From: Pseudomonas putida
GTDB taxonomy: Bacteria; Pseudomonadota; Gammaproteobacteria; Pseudomonadales; Pseudomonadaceae
Reading direction: 5' to 3'
Assembly (NCBI RefSeq): GCF_002741075.1
Contig: NZ_CP016634.1
Location: forward strand, 3,378,001 to 3,442,000
Length of the DNA stretch: 64,000 bases
Of this stretch, positions 33,677 through 42,074 are shown in pieces. The stretch's first letter is position 1; each line of letters opens with the position of its first letter. The position numbers were made by a program, and so were the translations under genes. Under the pieces are notes generated by a model. That model saw only the letters and a program-made list of their open reading frames with translations, made no database searches and had not been told where the DNA came from.

Positions 33677-35029
33677 ATGTCCCTGAGCCAGAGCATCCGC
33701 AGCCCCCACGGCAACGAAAAGCGCGCCGAACGCGACTACATGCCGGAGCTGGCCGGCGCCACCTTGCAGGACTCGCCCCGCCTGTCGCGCCTGACCGTGT
33801 GGCTGACGGCCGGCCTGCTGCTCACGGCATTGGCCTGGGCCCACTTCGCGGTGGTCGATGAGGTCACCGTAGGCGAAGGCAAGGCCATCCCGTCGAGCAA
33901 GGTGCAGGTCGTGCAGAACCTCGAAGGCGGCATCGTCACCGAGATCTTCGTGCGTGAGGGCCAGATGGTCGACAAAGGCGCCACCTTGCTGCGCCTGGAC
34001 GACACGCGGTTTTTGTCCAACAAGGGTGAGAGCGAGGCCGACCGCTATGCCCTGACGGCCCAGGTCGAGCGCTTGTCAGCCGAATCCGAAGGCCGCCCCT
34101 TAAGCCTTTCGGACGAAGTGCGCGCCAAGGCGCCCCAGGTGGCCGAGGACGAAACGGCCCTGTATGAGTCGCGCCAGCGCCGCCTGGCAAGCGAAAAGCA
34201 GACCCTCAACGAACAACTGCGACAGAAAACCCAGGAGCTGGCCGAGTTTCGCTCCAAGGTCGACCAGTACCGCTCGGCCCTGGGCCTGCTGCAACAGGAG
34301 CTGAACATGTCCACTCCGCTGGTGGGCACCGGGGCGATTTCACCCGTGGAGATCCTGCGCCTGAAGCAGCGCGCCGTTGAAGCACGCGGCCAGCTCAATG
34401 CAACCAGCCTGGCGATCCCACGAGCCGAGGCTGCCGTGGCGGAGATCAAGAGCAAGATCCAGGAGTCCGACGCCACCTTCCGTTCGGAGGCGGCCAAGGA
34501 GCTCAATGACAAACGCACGGAGCTGTCGAAGATCACCGCCACCAGCATCGCCATCGACGACAGGGTCAACCGCACCACCGTGGTGTCGCCGGTGCGCGGG
34601 ATCATCAAGCTGCTCAAGGTCAATACCATTGGCGGCGTGGTGCAGCCTGGCAGCGACCTGGTCGAGATCGTGCCGATCGAGGACAACTTACTGATCGAGG
34701 CCAAGGTCCGACCGCAGGACGTCGCCTTCCTGCACCCGGGGCAGACGGCGATGGTCAAGTTCAGTGCCTATGACTACACCATCTATGGTGGGCTCAAGGC
34801 CAAGCTTGAGCTGATCGGTGCCGACACCGTGACCGACGACAAGGGCAACGCCTTCTACCTGATCCAGGTACGCACCGAGAAGAACCACCTGGGCGGGGAC
34901 AACAAACCCTTGCTGATCATTCCGGGAATGGTGGCCACGGTCGACATCATCACCGGGCGCAAGAGTGTGCTCGACTACCTGTTGAAACCGGTGCTCAAGG
35001 CCCGGACAGAGGCGCTGCGCGAGCGCTGA
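33677..35029 (+). CDS. Type I secretion membrane-fusion protein, LapC/HlyD-like
   Basis: 450 residues. One N-terminal membrane anchor (LTVWLTAGLLLTALAWAHFA, ~39-58), then a periplasmic HlyD-type adaptor: half-lipoyl strand VQVVQNLEGGIVTEIFVREGQ, a long alpha-helical hairpin (~115-290, coiled coil rich in Glu/Gln/Arg), and the closing lipoyl/beta-barrel (VVSPVRGIIKLLKVNTIGGVV, then FLHPGQTAMVKFSAYDY). It joins the ABC transporter to the TolC-like channel. It is the last gene of the secretion group, 150 bases after the transporter with a REP element in the gap. RBS GAGAGGTAGGTC is moderate. Confidence 0.92.
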   Translation: MSLSQSIRSPHGNEKRAERDYMPELAGATLQDSPRLSRLTVWLTAGLLLTALAWAHFAVVDEVTVGEGKAIPSSKVQVVQNLEGGIVTEIFVREGQMVDKGATLLRLDDTRFLSNKGESEADRYALTAQVERLSAESEGRPLSLSDEVRAKAPQVAEDETALYESRQRRLASEKQTLNEQLRQKTQELAEFRSKVDQYRSALGLLQQELNMSTPLVGTGAISPVEILRLKQRAVEARGQLNATSLAIPRAEAAVAEIKSKIQESDATFRSEAAKELNDKRTELSKITATSIAIDDRVNRTTVVSPVRGIIKLLKVNTIGGVVQPGSDLVEIVPIEDNLLIEAKVRPQDVAFLHPGQTAMVKFSAYDYTIYGGLKAKLELIGADTVTDDKGNAFYLIQVRTEKNHLGGDNKPLLIIPGMVATVDIITGRKSVLDYLLKPVLKARTEALRER

Positions 35030-35053
35030 GCAGGCCATTGCCAAATGGCGGGC

Positions 35054-35083
35054 AAAAAAAAGCCCGCCAGTGTGAGAGCGGGC
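35054..35083 (-). terminator. Rho-independent terminator of pucM
   Basis: On the minus strand GCCCGC-N10-GCGGGC is followed by eight T residues. It also lies 25 bases past the lapC-like stop on the plus strand, where the hairpin may help end that operon. Confidence 0.88.
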
Positions 35084-35116
35084 ATAAGGACCTACGAAGA
35101 TTCTTCTAGCGACCAA

Positions 35117-35470
35117 CTAGCTTCCACGATAGGTCGAGTAACTGTAAGGCGAGATCAGCAGCGGCACGTGGTAGTGCTCTTGCTTCTCATCGATGCCAAA
35201 GCGCAGGACGACCACATCCAGGAAGGCGGTCTCCGGCAGTTTCACACCACGGGCGCGGTAGTAGTCGCCCGCGCTGAATTGCAGCTGGTAGACGCCAGTG
35301 CGGTAGTCTTCACCCTGCAGCAGCGGCGCGTCGACGCGGCCATCGCTGTTGGTCAGGGCAGTGTTCACCAGCTCCAGTTGCTGGCCTTCGACACGGTACA
35401 GCTCAACCTTGATCGAGCTGCCCGGGCAGCCGTGAGCGGCATCCAGTACGTGTGTGGTCAAACGTCCCAT
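35117..35470 (-). CDS. pucM: 5-hydroxyisourate hydrolase (transthyretin-like)
   Basis: 117 residues. Hydrolyses 5-hydroxyisourate, the unstable product of urate oxidation, to OHCU, the second step of urate breakdown. The transthyretin-like signature GRLTTHVLDAAHGCPG starts the protein and the diagnostic C-terminal tetrapeptide YRGS ends it; the active-site His9 (in TTHVLD) and the Arg in SDGRVDAPLL are present. No signal peptide, so cytoplasmic. The ATG at 35468-35470 gives the family-standard start. Divergent from puuE; a TTGTACACAA palindrome lies 109 bases upstream. Confidence 0.95.
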   Translation of the reverse strand: MGRLTTHVLDAAHGCPGSSIKVELYRVEGQQLELVNTALTNSDGRVDAPLLQGEDYRTGVYQLQFSAGDYYRARGVKLPETAFLDVVVLRFGIDEKQEHYHVPLLISPYSYSTYRGS

Positions 35471-35578
35471 TTGCTTGTCGCCTCTTGTCGTATGCGTGGG
35501 CAAAAAATATACGGCAATCACCGCGCCAACGGCCTGCGGTGTGCGGGAATGGCGCCATTAAGACACTTTCTCGATAAA

Positions 35579-35588
35579 TTGTACACAA
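35579..35588. promoter_or_regulatory. Purine-operator palindrome, pucM side
   Basis: TTGTACACAA, extended to AAATTGT-AC-ACAATTT with 7-bp complementary arms. It fits the GT-N-AC core of FadR-type GntR operators. 109 bases upstream of the pucM ATG. Confidence 0.6.
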
Positions 35589-35772
35589 TTTTTTGAACCC
35601 CTCTTGCACAACCCCCTCACCCTCTCGATAAATGCAGCATTCGCCGCAAAGACAGGCCCCATGCCGACCTTGATGTCGTTATCTGACCGATCAGGCAGGT
35701 TTATTGCAATCGATTCCCAGCCGACAAAAGGGAAGAAATGCGGAAAAACAGGCTTACAAATGATTCAAGAAG

Positions 35773-35782
35773 TTGTATACAA
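35773..35782. promoter_or_regulatory. Purine-operator palindrome, puuE side
   Basis: Perfect palindrome TTGTATACAA, 78 bases upstream of the puuE GTG. The same decamer is found before the glcG-like gene, gcl and the NCS1 permease. Confidence 0.65.
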
Positions 35783-35859
35783 TCACCCTCATCCGGTGGT
35801 GCGACATCCCGACGCGGTCCGCCCACCACCCGCACTAACGTACAAGAAGGAAGACTGCA

Positions 35860-36786
35860 GTGAGCGCTGACTACCCTCGCGACCTGATCGGTTACGGCAA
35901 CAACCCACCTCACCCGCACTGGCCGGGGAATGCACGCATCGCTCTGTCCTTCGTGCTCAACTATGAAGAAGGCGGCGAACGCAACGTCCTGCACGGTGAC
36001 AAGGAGTCCGAAGCCTTCCTGTCCGAAATGGTTGCCGCTCAGCCTCTGCAAGGCGTGCGCAACATGAGCATGGAGTCGCTCTACGAATACGGCAGCCGCG
36101 CCGGCGTCTGGCGCCTGCTCAAGCTGTTCAAGGAAACCGGCGTTCCCCTGACCATCTTCGCCGTCGCCATGGCCGCCCAGCGCCATCCTGACGTGATCCG
36201 CGCCATGGTCGAAGCCGGCCACGAGATCTGCAGCCACGGCTACCGCTGGATCGACTACCAGTACATGGATGAGCAGCAAGAACGCGAGCACATGCTCGAA
36301 GCCATCCGCATCCTCACCGAACTGACCGGCGAGCGACCGCTGGGCTGGTACACCGGCCGCACTGGCCCGAACACCCGCCGCCTGGTGATGGAGGAAGGTG
36401 GCTTCCTCTATGACAGCGACACCTACGACGATGACCTGCCCTACTGGGAGCCGAACAACCCGACCGGCAAGCCGCACCTGGTGATCCCCTACACCCTGGA
36501 CACCAACGACATGCGCTTCACCCAGGTCCAGGGCTTCAACTGTGGCGAGCAGTTCTTCCAGTACCTCAAGGATGCCTTCGACGTGCTCTACGCAGAAGGT
36601 GCCGAAGCGCCGAAGATGCTGTCGATCGGCCTGCACTGCCGTCTGGTCGGCCGCCCGGCTCGCCTGGCCGCCCTCAAGCGCTTCGTCGAATACGCCAAGA
36701 GCCATGACCAGGTCTGGTTCGCCCGCCGCGTGGACATCGCCCGCCACTGGCACGCCACCCACCCGTACAAGAACGAGAACGCCTGA
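35860..36786 (+). CDS. puuE: Allantoinase PuuE (polysaccharide-deacetylase fold)
   Basis: 308 residues. Opens the hydantoin ring of allantoin to allantoate; PuuE is the cofactor-independent, NodB-like type unrelated to AllB. Landmarks: RDLIGYGNNPPHPHWPGNAR start, NYEEGGERNVLHGD, SHGYRWIDYQYMDEQQEREHM, and GWYTGRTGPNTRRLV. The conserved residues of the NodB metal site are modified as in other PuuE proteins. GTG start at 35860, with AAGGAAG 6 bases upstream. The stop overlaps the uraD ATG (ATGA), and allA and puuD follow, making a urate/allantoin operon. Confidence 0.95.
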   Translation: MSADYPRDLIGYGNNPPHPHWPGNARIALSFVLNYEEGGERNVLHGDKESEAFLSEMVAAQPLQGVRNMSMESLYEYGSRAGVWRLLKLFKETGVPLTIFAVAMAAQRHPDVIRAMVEAGHEICSHGYRWIDYQYMDEQQEREHMLEAIRILTELTGERPLGWYTGRTGPNTRRLVMEEGGFLYDSDTYDDDLPYWEPNNPTGKPHLVIPYTLDTNDMRFTQVQGFNCGEQFFQYLKDAFDVLYAEGAEAPKMLSIGLHCRLVGRPARLAALKRFVEYAKSHDQVWFARRVDIARHWHATHPYKNENA

Positions 36787-37301
36787 TGACTGCCTTCAAG
36801 ACCCTCAAGCCATCGACCCTGGACCGCGACGCCTTCGTCAAGGTCTTCGCCGACATCTATGAGCACTCGCCGTGGGTTGCCGAAAAAGCCTACGACCTGG
36901 GTCAGCTGGGCGAACTGGACGAGATCGAGGCGCTGCACCAGCGCATGAGCGACATCCTGCTCAGCGCCAACCATGAAGACCAACTGGCGCTGATCAACGC
37001 TCACCCGGACTTGGCCGGCAAGGCTGCCATCCAGGGCGAGCTGACCGAATCCAGCACCAATGAACAGGCCGGCGCCGGCATCCACCAGTGCACCGCCGAA
37101 GAGTTCGCCCGCTTCACCGAACTCAACGATGCCTATAAAGCCAAGTTCAAGTTCCCGTTCATCATGGCGGTCAAGGGCAGCAACCGGCACCAGATCCTCG
37201 CCTCCTTCGAGAAACGCATCCACAACGACGCCGATGCCGAATTCAAGGAAGCCCTGGCGCAGATCAACCTGATCGCCCTGTTCCGCCTGCTGCAGCTTTA
37301 A
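36786..37301 (+). CDS. uraD: 2-oxo-4-hydroxy-4-carboxy-5-ureidoimidazoline (OHCU) decarboxylase
   Basis: 171 residues. Decarboxylates OHCU stereospecifically to S-(+)-allantoin, the third step of urate breakdown. The catalytic histidine His73 is in LINAHPDLAGKAA; other family blocks are FADIYEHSPWVAEKAY and FKFPFIMAVKG with the following RHQILASFEKRI helix. Translation is coupled to puuE by a 1-base overlap of stop and start. This free-standing protein lacks the HIU-hydrolase fusion seen in some bacteria, because pucM is separate and divergent. Confidence 0.95.
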   Translation: MTAFKTLKPSTLDRDAFVKVFADIYEHSPWVAEKAYDLGQLGELDEIEALHQRMSDILLSANHEDQLALINAHPDLAGKAAIQGELTESSTNEQAGAGIHQCTAEEFARFTELNDAYKAKFKFPFIMAVKGSNRHQILASFEKRIHNDADAEFKEALAQINLIALFRLLQL

Positions 37302-37395
37302 CAGACGGTGCGATGGCCTGCCCCGCGTGCGCGACACGCTCGCCCCGGGGCCTGGCCCACACCCTAAACAGAACACAGAACAAAGAGATAACCGC

Positions 37396-37899
37396 ATGCG
37401 CACTTTAGTGATCGAGCCCCTGACCAAAGAAGCCTTCGCCCCTTTCGGTGACGTGATCGAAACCGATGGCAGCGACCACTTCATGATCAACAACGGGTCG
37501 ACCATGCGCTTCCACAAGCTCGCCACGGTCGAGACCGCCGAGCCTGAGGACAAAGCGATCATCAGCATCTTCCGCGCCGACGCCCTGGAGATGCCATTGA
37601 CCGTACGCATGCTGGAACGCCATCCGCTGGGCAGCCAGGCTTTCATCCCGCTGCTCGGCAACCCCTTTCTGATCGTGGTCGCGCCAGTTGGCGATGCACC
37701 TGTATCAGGCTTGGTCCGTGCCTTCCGCAGCAATGGCAGGCAGGGCGTTAATTACCATCGCGGCGTCTGGCACCACCCGGTGCTGACGATCGAAAAGCGG
37801 GATGATTTCCTGGTGGTTGATCGCAGTGGTTCCGGCAACAACTGCGATGAGCATTACTTCACCGAGGATCAGATGCTGATCCTCAATCCCCACCAATAA
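37396..37899 (+). CDS. allA: Ureidoglycolate lyase AllA
   Basis: 167 residues. Cleaves S-ureidoglycolate to glyoxylate and urea. Family motifs: IEPLTKEAFAPFGDVIET at the start, FRADALEMPLTVRMLERHPLGSQAFIPL, then NYHRGVWHHPVLTI with the active-site-region His pair. It lies 94 bases after uraD. The enzyme that makes its substrate from allantoate (allantoicase, alc) is not encoded in the window, although it often lies beside allA. Glyoxylate made here would enter the gcl operon 10 kb downstream and urea the transporter at 54.6 kb. Confidence 0.93.
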   Translation: MRTLVIEPLTKEAFAPFGDVIETDGSDHFMINNGSTMRFHKLATVETAEPEDKAIISIFRADALEMPLTVRMLERHPLGSQAFIPLLGNPFLIVVAPVGDAPVSGLVRAFRSNGRQGVNYHRGVWHHPVLTIEKRDDFLVVDRSGSGNNCDEHYFTEDQMLILNPHQ

Positions 37900-37970
37900 G
37901 AAAAGGTCGGTCATCCGAGGCAAAGCAGTCATGCAGAGCCTGAATGGGTGACCGGCAAGAGGTACATACT

Positions 37971-39299
37971 GTGGAAGCACACCTTCACGAATGGCTGAAC
38001 CTGAGCATCCGCTGGGTTCACATGATCACCGGTGTCGCCTGGATCGGTGCATCGTTCTACTTCGTCTGGCTGGAAAACAACCTGAACCGGAGCAATCCGC
38101 GCGACGGTTTGTCGGGTGACCTTTGGGCCATCCACGGCGGTGGTATCTACCACCTCGAGAAGTACAAGCTCGCCCCGCCGAAGATGCCCGAGAACCTGCA
38201 CTGGTTCAAATGGGAAGCCTACTTCACCTGGATGTCCGGTATCGCCCTGCTCTGCGTGGTGTTCTACTGGAACCCGACCCTGTACCTGTTGGCACCTGGC
38301 AGCACCCTGAGCGGTGCCGAGGGCGTGGCCATCGGTATCGGTTCGCTGGTGGCCGGCTGGTTCATCTATGACTTCCTGTGCGACTCGCCACTGGGCAAGA
38401 AACCCGCCCTGCTGGGTGGCGTGCTGTTCGTTCTGATCATCGCGGCTTGCTTCGGCTTCAGCCTGGTGTTCAGCGGTCGCGGTGCCTACCTGCACACCGG
38501 CGCGATCATCGGCACCATCATGGTCGGTAACGTGTTCCGCATCATCATGCCAGCCCAGCGCCAGCTGGTGGCGGCCATCGAGAAGAACGAAACCCCTGAC
38601 CCGGTCCTGCCGGCCAAGGGCCTGCTGCGTTCGCGTCACAACAACTACTTCACCCTGCCGGTGCTGTTCATCATGATCAGCAACCACTTCCCGAGCACCT
38701 ACGGCAGCCAGTACAACTGGCTGATCCTGGCCGGGATCGCAGTAGCCGCGGTACTGATCCGTCACTACTTCAACACCCGCCACGACAGCAACAAGTACGC
38801 CTGGACCCTGCCTGTCGGCGCCCTGGCGATGATCTGCCTGGCCTATGTGACCGGTCCGAAGCCAATGCCGAGCGCACCTGAGCAAGCCGCGGCGAAGGTC
38901 GAGTACCAACCGCTGCCGGCAACCGCCATCGGTGGCAAGACCGCTGCCGAGCAACGTGCCGAAGACGCCGCCAAGGCCGCCGAGGCACCTGCCGCACCGG
39001 CCGAAGCACCTGCCCAGGCAACCGCCCAGGCCGCCCCGGGTGGTTTCGAGAAGATCCACAACGTCATCCAGGAACGCTGCACCGTGTGCCACTCGGCCAA
39101 GCCGACCAGCCCGCTGTTCAGCGCCGCGCCTGCCGGCGTGATGTTCGACACCCCGCAGCAGATCCAGGCCCAGGCCGCGCGCATCCAAGCGCAGGCGGTC
39201 GCCAGCCAGATCATGCCGCTGGGCAACATCACCCAGATGACCCAGGAAGAACGCAACATGGTCGGTGCCTGGATCGCCAAAGGCGCTCCGGTCAACTGA
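37971..39299 (+). CDS. puuD: Membrane urate hydroxylase PuuD with cytochrome c domain
   Basis: 442 residues. Oxidises urate to 5-hydroxyisourate at the inner membrane and passes electrons to the respiratory chain, replacing soluble uricase. The N-terminal DUF989 domain has about eight helices (HEWLNLSIRWVHMITGVAWI, then GDLWAIHGGGIYHLEKYK and RSRHNNYFTLPVLFIMISNH). After an Ala/Pro/Glu linker (~310-355), a C-terminal cytochrome c carries CTVCH at about residue 370 and a methionine in ASQIMPLGN as likely axial ligand. The GTG at 37971 is chosen for AAGAGG 7 bases upstream and the usual MEAHLHEW start; an ATG at 37944 is possible. Confidence 0.93.
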   Translation: MEAHLHEWLNLSIRWVHMITGVAWIGASFYFVWLENNLNRSNPRDGLSGDLWAIHGGGIYHLEKYKLAPPKMPENLHWFKWEAYFTWMSGIALLCVVFYWNPTLYLLAPGSTLSGAEGVAIGIGSLVAGWFIYDFLCDSPLGKKPALLGGVLFVLIIAACFGFSLVFSGRGAYLHTGAIIGTIMVGNVFRIIMPAQRQLVAAIEKNETPDPVLPAKGLLRSRHNNYFTLPVLFIMISNHFPSTYGSQYNWLILAGIAVAAVLIRHYFNTRHDSNKYAWTLPVGALAMICLAYVTGPKPMPSAPEQAAAKVEYQPLPATAIGGKTAAEQRAEDAAKAAEAPAAPAEAPAQATAQAAPGGFEKIHNVIQERCTVCHSAKPTSPLFSAAPAGVMFDTPQQIQAQAARIQAQAVASQIMPLGNITQMTQEERNMVGAWIAKGAPVN

Positions 39300-39448
39300 C
39301 GTTGCACGCTGTACCCCACGTCAAGCTGTAAGTAGTACGTAGCTAGCATCGAGCTAGGACGCCAGAGCGGGAACCCCAGGCTTTCGAGCCTGCCACCCTG
39401 GCGTCCGACGCTTGGATCCGAGAATAAAAACAAAACTCGAGGTGCTGC

Positions 39449-40801
39449 ATGTCCGAGTCCCGCAAGGCGTACATCCCCGTTGCGCCCCCACGACAGCCTC
39501 TGCCCCTGTTCCAACTGATCCTGGTGGGTCTGCAACATGTACTGCTGATGTACGGGGGCGCGATTGCCGTGCCTTTGATCATCGGCCAGGCCGCCGGACT
39601 GTCTCGTGAAGAAGTCGCTTTCCTGATCAACGCCGACCTGCTGGTCGCTGGCGTTGCCACCATGGTTCAATCGTTCGGTATCGGTCCCGTCGGCATTCGC
39701 ATGCCGGTGATGATGGGTGCCAGCTTCGCTGCCGTCGGCAGCATGGTCGCCATGGCCGGCATGCCCGGCGTAGGCCTGCAGGGGATCTTCGGCGCGACCA
39801 TCGCCGCCGGATTCTTCGGCATGCTGATCGCCCCGTTCATGTCCAAAGTCGTGCGGTTCTTCCCCCCACTGGTCACCGGCACCGTCATCACCTCGATCGG
39901 CCTGTCGCTGTTCCCGGTCGCGGTCAACTGGGCCGGTGGTGGTCAGGAAGCCGATACCTTCGGCTCGCCGATCTACCTGCTGGTCGCAGGCCTGGTACTG
40001 GCGGTCATCCTGCTGATCAACCGCTTCATGCGGGGGTTCTGGGTCAATGTCTCGGTGCTGGTCGGCATGGGTCTGGGCTATGTCCTGGCCGGCTCGATCG
40101 GCATGGTGGATCTCTCCGGTCTGTCCGAGGCACCGTGGCTGCAAGTGGTGACGCCACTGCACTTCGGCATGCCGACCTTCAGCCTGGCCCCGATCCTGTC
40201 CATGTGCCTGGTGGTGGTGATCATTTTCGTCGAGTCCACCGGCATGTTCCTCGCGCTGGGCAAGGTTACCGACCGTGAAGTCACCCCTGGCATGCTGCGT
40301 CGTGGCCTGATGTGCGACGCCGGCGCATCGTTCGTGGCGGGTTTCTTCAACACCTTCACCCACTCCTCCTTCGCCCAGAACATCGGTCTGGTACAGATGA
40401 CCGGGGTCCGCTGCCGCTACGTCACCATCGTCGCTGGCGCCCTGCTCATCCTGCTCAGCCTGCTGCCGAAGGCGGCCTTCCTGATCGCCTCGATCCCGCC
40501 TGCGGTACTGGGCGGGGCGTCCATCGCCATGTTTGGCATGGTCACCGCCACAGGCATCAAGATCCTTCAGGAAGCGGACATCTCCGACCGTCGTAATCAG
40601 TTGCTGGTCGCGGTCAGCGTAGGCTTTGGCCTGATCCCTGTGGTCCGTCCAGAGTTCTTCGCGCAGATGCCACAGTGGATGGAACCTATCACCCACAGTG
40701 GTATCGCCATGGCAACGGTCAGTGCCCTGGTGCTGAACCTGCTGTTCAACATCCTGGGTGGCGCCGAGCGCGCCGTGCATAACGCAGCCCACCAGCATTG
40801 A
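39449..40801 (+). CDS. NCS2-family urate/xanthine permease
   Basis: 450 residues, fourteen-helix nucleobase-ascorbate transporter. Signatures: GLQHVLLMYGGAIAVPLIIG in TM1, GIRMPVMMGASFAAVGSM, VVVIIFVESTGMFLALGKV near TM8 with the substrate-binding Glu, and NTFTHSSFAQNIGLVQMTGV, the QN-type motif of TM10. It probably imports urate or xanthine with protons, feeding PuuD just upstream (149-base gap). The choice between xanthine, urate and uracil cannot be made from sequence alone; context favours urate/xanthine. Confidence 0.9.
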   Translation: MSESRKAYIPVAPPRQPLPLFQLILVGLQHVLLMYGGAIAVPLIIGQAAGLSREEVAFLINADLLVAGVATMVQSFGIGPVGIRMPVMMGASFAAVGSMVAMAGMPGVGLQGIFGATIAAGFFGMLIAPFMSKVVRFFPPLVTGTVITSIGLSLFPVAVNWAGGGQEADTFGSPIYLLVAGLVLAVILLINRFMRGFWVNVSVLVGMGLGYVLAGSIGMVDLSGLSEAPWLQVVTPLHFGMPTFSLAPILSMCLVVVIIFVESTGMFLALGKVTDREVTPGMLRRGLMCDAGASFVAGFFNTFTHSSFAQNIGLVQMTGVRCRYVTIVAGALLILLSLLPKAAFLIASIPPAVLGGASIAMFGMVTATGIKILQEADISDRRNQLLVAVSVGFGLIPVVRPEFFAQMPQWMEPITHSGIAMATVSALVLNLLFNILGGAERAVHNAAHQH

Positions 40802-40936
40802 GCCCCGGGCGGTAGCCCTGCCGCCCCGCTCTTCCATGCAGTAACCGCAACACCGGTGACCCACGCATGTGGGTCGCAGGGGGCGCGCTTGCGCGTCAAA
40901 AAACCACAAACAAGAACAAGAACCGGGAATCTCAAC

Positions 40937-41722
40937 ATGAAACGCATCACTTCGTCCCTGTTGCTGGGCAGCAGCCTGCTGGCCACCCTCCCCGCCGTCG
41001 CGGGCGACTTGTTGGAGTGGCACGGCGAAAGCCTGACCTACCTGTACGGCAAGGACTTCAAGGTCAACCCAGGTATTCAGCAGACGGTGACGTTCGAACA
41101 CGCCAACCGGTGGAAGTACGGCGACACCTTCCTGTTCATCGACAAAATCTTCTACAACGGCCAGGCCGATGCCAACAAAGGTCCTACCACCTACTACGGC
41201 GAATTCAGCCCACGCCTGTCACTGGGCCGGATCTTCGACCGCAACCTCTCGTTTGGCCCGGTCAAGGACGTGTTGATCGCCATGACCTACGAGCGCGGTG
41301 AAGGTGACAACGAAGCCTACCTGATCGGCCCTGGCTTCGCCCTGAACGTGCCGGGCTTCAACTACTTCAACCTGAACTTCTACGTACGTAACACCGAGGG
41401 CAGCCGCCCAGGTGATAACGTCTGGCAGATCACCCCGAACTGGTCCTACACCATCCCCGTGGGCAAATCCGACATCCTCATCGATGGCTACATCGACTGG
41501 GTGGTGGACAACGACGAGACCCGCCGTGGCACCTACCACGCCAACCTGCAGTTCAACCCACAGGTCAAGTACGACCTGGGCAAAGCGTTGAACTGGGGTG
41601 CCAAGCAACTGTATGTGGGTATCGAATACAGCTACTGGAAAGACAAGTACGGCATCGACAACAGCGGCAACATCGACAGCAATCAGAGCGTCACCAGCGC
41701 CTTGGTGAAAGTCCACTTCTAA
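40937..41722 (+). CDS. Tsx-like nucleoside-specific outer-membrane channel, copy 1
   Basis: 261 residues. Signal peptide (MKRITSSLLLGSSLLATLPAVAG) and a 12-strand Tsx-like barrel ending in an aromatic VKVHF. Typical strands: LEWHGESLTYLYGKDFKVNP, TYYGEFSPRLSLGRIF and the GSRPGDNVWQITPNWSYTIP loop-strand. It should let nucleosides or purine bases cross the outer membrane, completing the uptake route to the NCS2 permease directly upstream. A second, closely related copy follows 352 bases downstream; the two are about two-thirds identical by eye. Confidence 0.88.
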   Translation: MKRITSSLLLGSSLLATLPAVAGDLLEWHGESLTYLYGKDFKVNPGIQQTVTFEHANRWKYGDTFLFIDKIFYNGQADANKGPTTYYGEFSPRLSLGRIFDRNLSFGPVKDVLIAMTYERGEGDNEAYLIGPGFALNVPGFNYFNLNFYVRNTEGSRPGDNVWQITPNWSYTIPVGKSDILIDGYIDWVVDNDETRRGTYHANLQFNPQVKYDLGKALNWGAKQLYVGIEYSYWKDKYGIDNSGNIDSNQSVTSALVKVHF

Positions 41723-42074
41723 AAGTTGACTCTAAGTTCAGGTTTTATGCCATAGTTACTCCCGGACGGAGTACTTGAGGCCAAGCGCGCAAGTGGGTAA
41801 TCTGCGCGCCCCTCGATCAGGGCAGGAAGGATCCTGCCCGCGTTTACTGACCGCTCAGTCAATGAATTAGGGCGGTTGGCCAACGTGTTGCCAGCCTGAA
41901 ACACCCATTTCATCCGTTCAGAACGTAGTCGAGCAGGATGGTTGTGACCAACCGGAAACGTTGGCGCAGCTCTTGCCAATTAGCTGTGGCCAATCGAAAA
42001 AAACTGACTCAAAAGACAAAAAATGCGCCTTAAGAGCGCTGACAACAGATCCACTCAAGGGAGCGACCTGCGCA
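41723..42074 (+). other. Intergenic region between the two tsx-like genes
   Basis: 352 bases without a gene. A GGGCAGG-N6-CCTGCCC hairpin (41820-41839) may end the first transcript. A second short inverted repeat GGTT-N6-AACC lies near 41940-41953. The last 80 bases are A-rich and probably hold the promoter of copy 2. Confidence 0.5.

Larger units (their letters stand above)
35471..35859. other. pucM/puuE divergent promoter region
   Basis: 389 bases without a gene. The notable content is two palindromes of one family, at 35579-35588 (nearer pucM) and 35773-35782 (nearer puuE); the middle ~180 bases show nothing recognisable. Confidence 0.7.

Noticed and set aside
22943..35029. Haemolysin/RTX toxin rather than adhesin
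   Set aside because: There is no acyltransferase gene and no pore-forming domain; repeats and the retention module are adhesin-type.
38843..41101. 752-codon antisense frame across puuD, the NCS2 permease and a tsx-like gene
   Set aside because: Low-complexity His/Gln/Asp-rich translation typical of reverse-strand shadows of membrane-protein genes.
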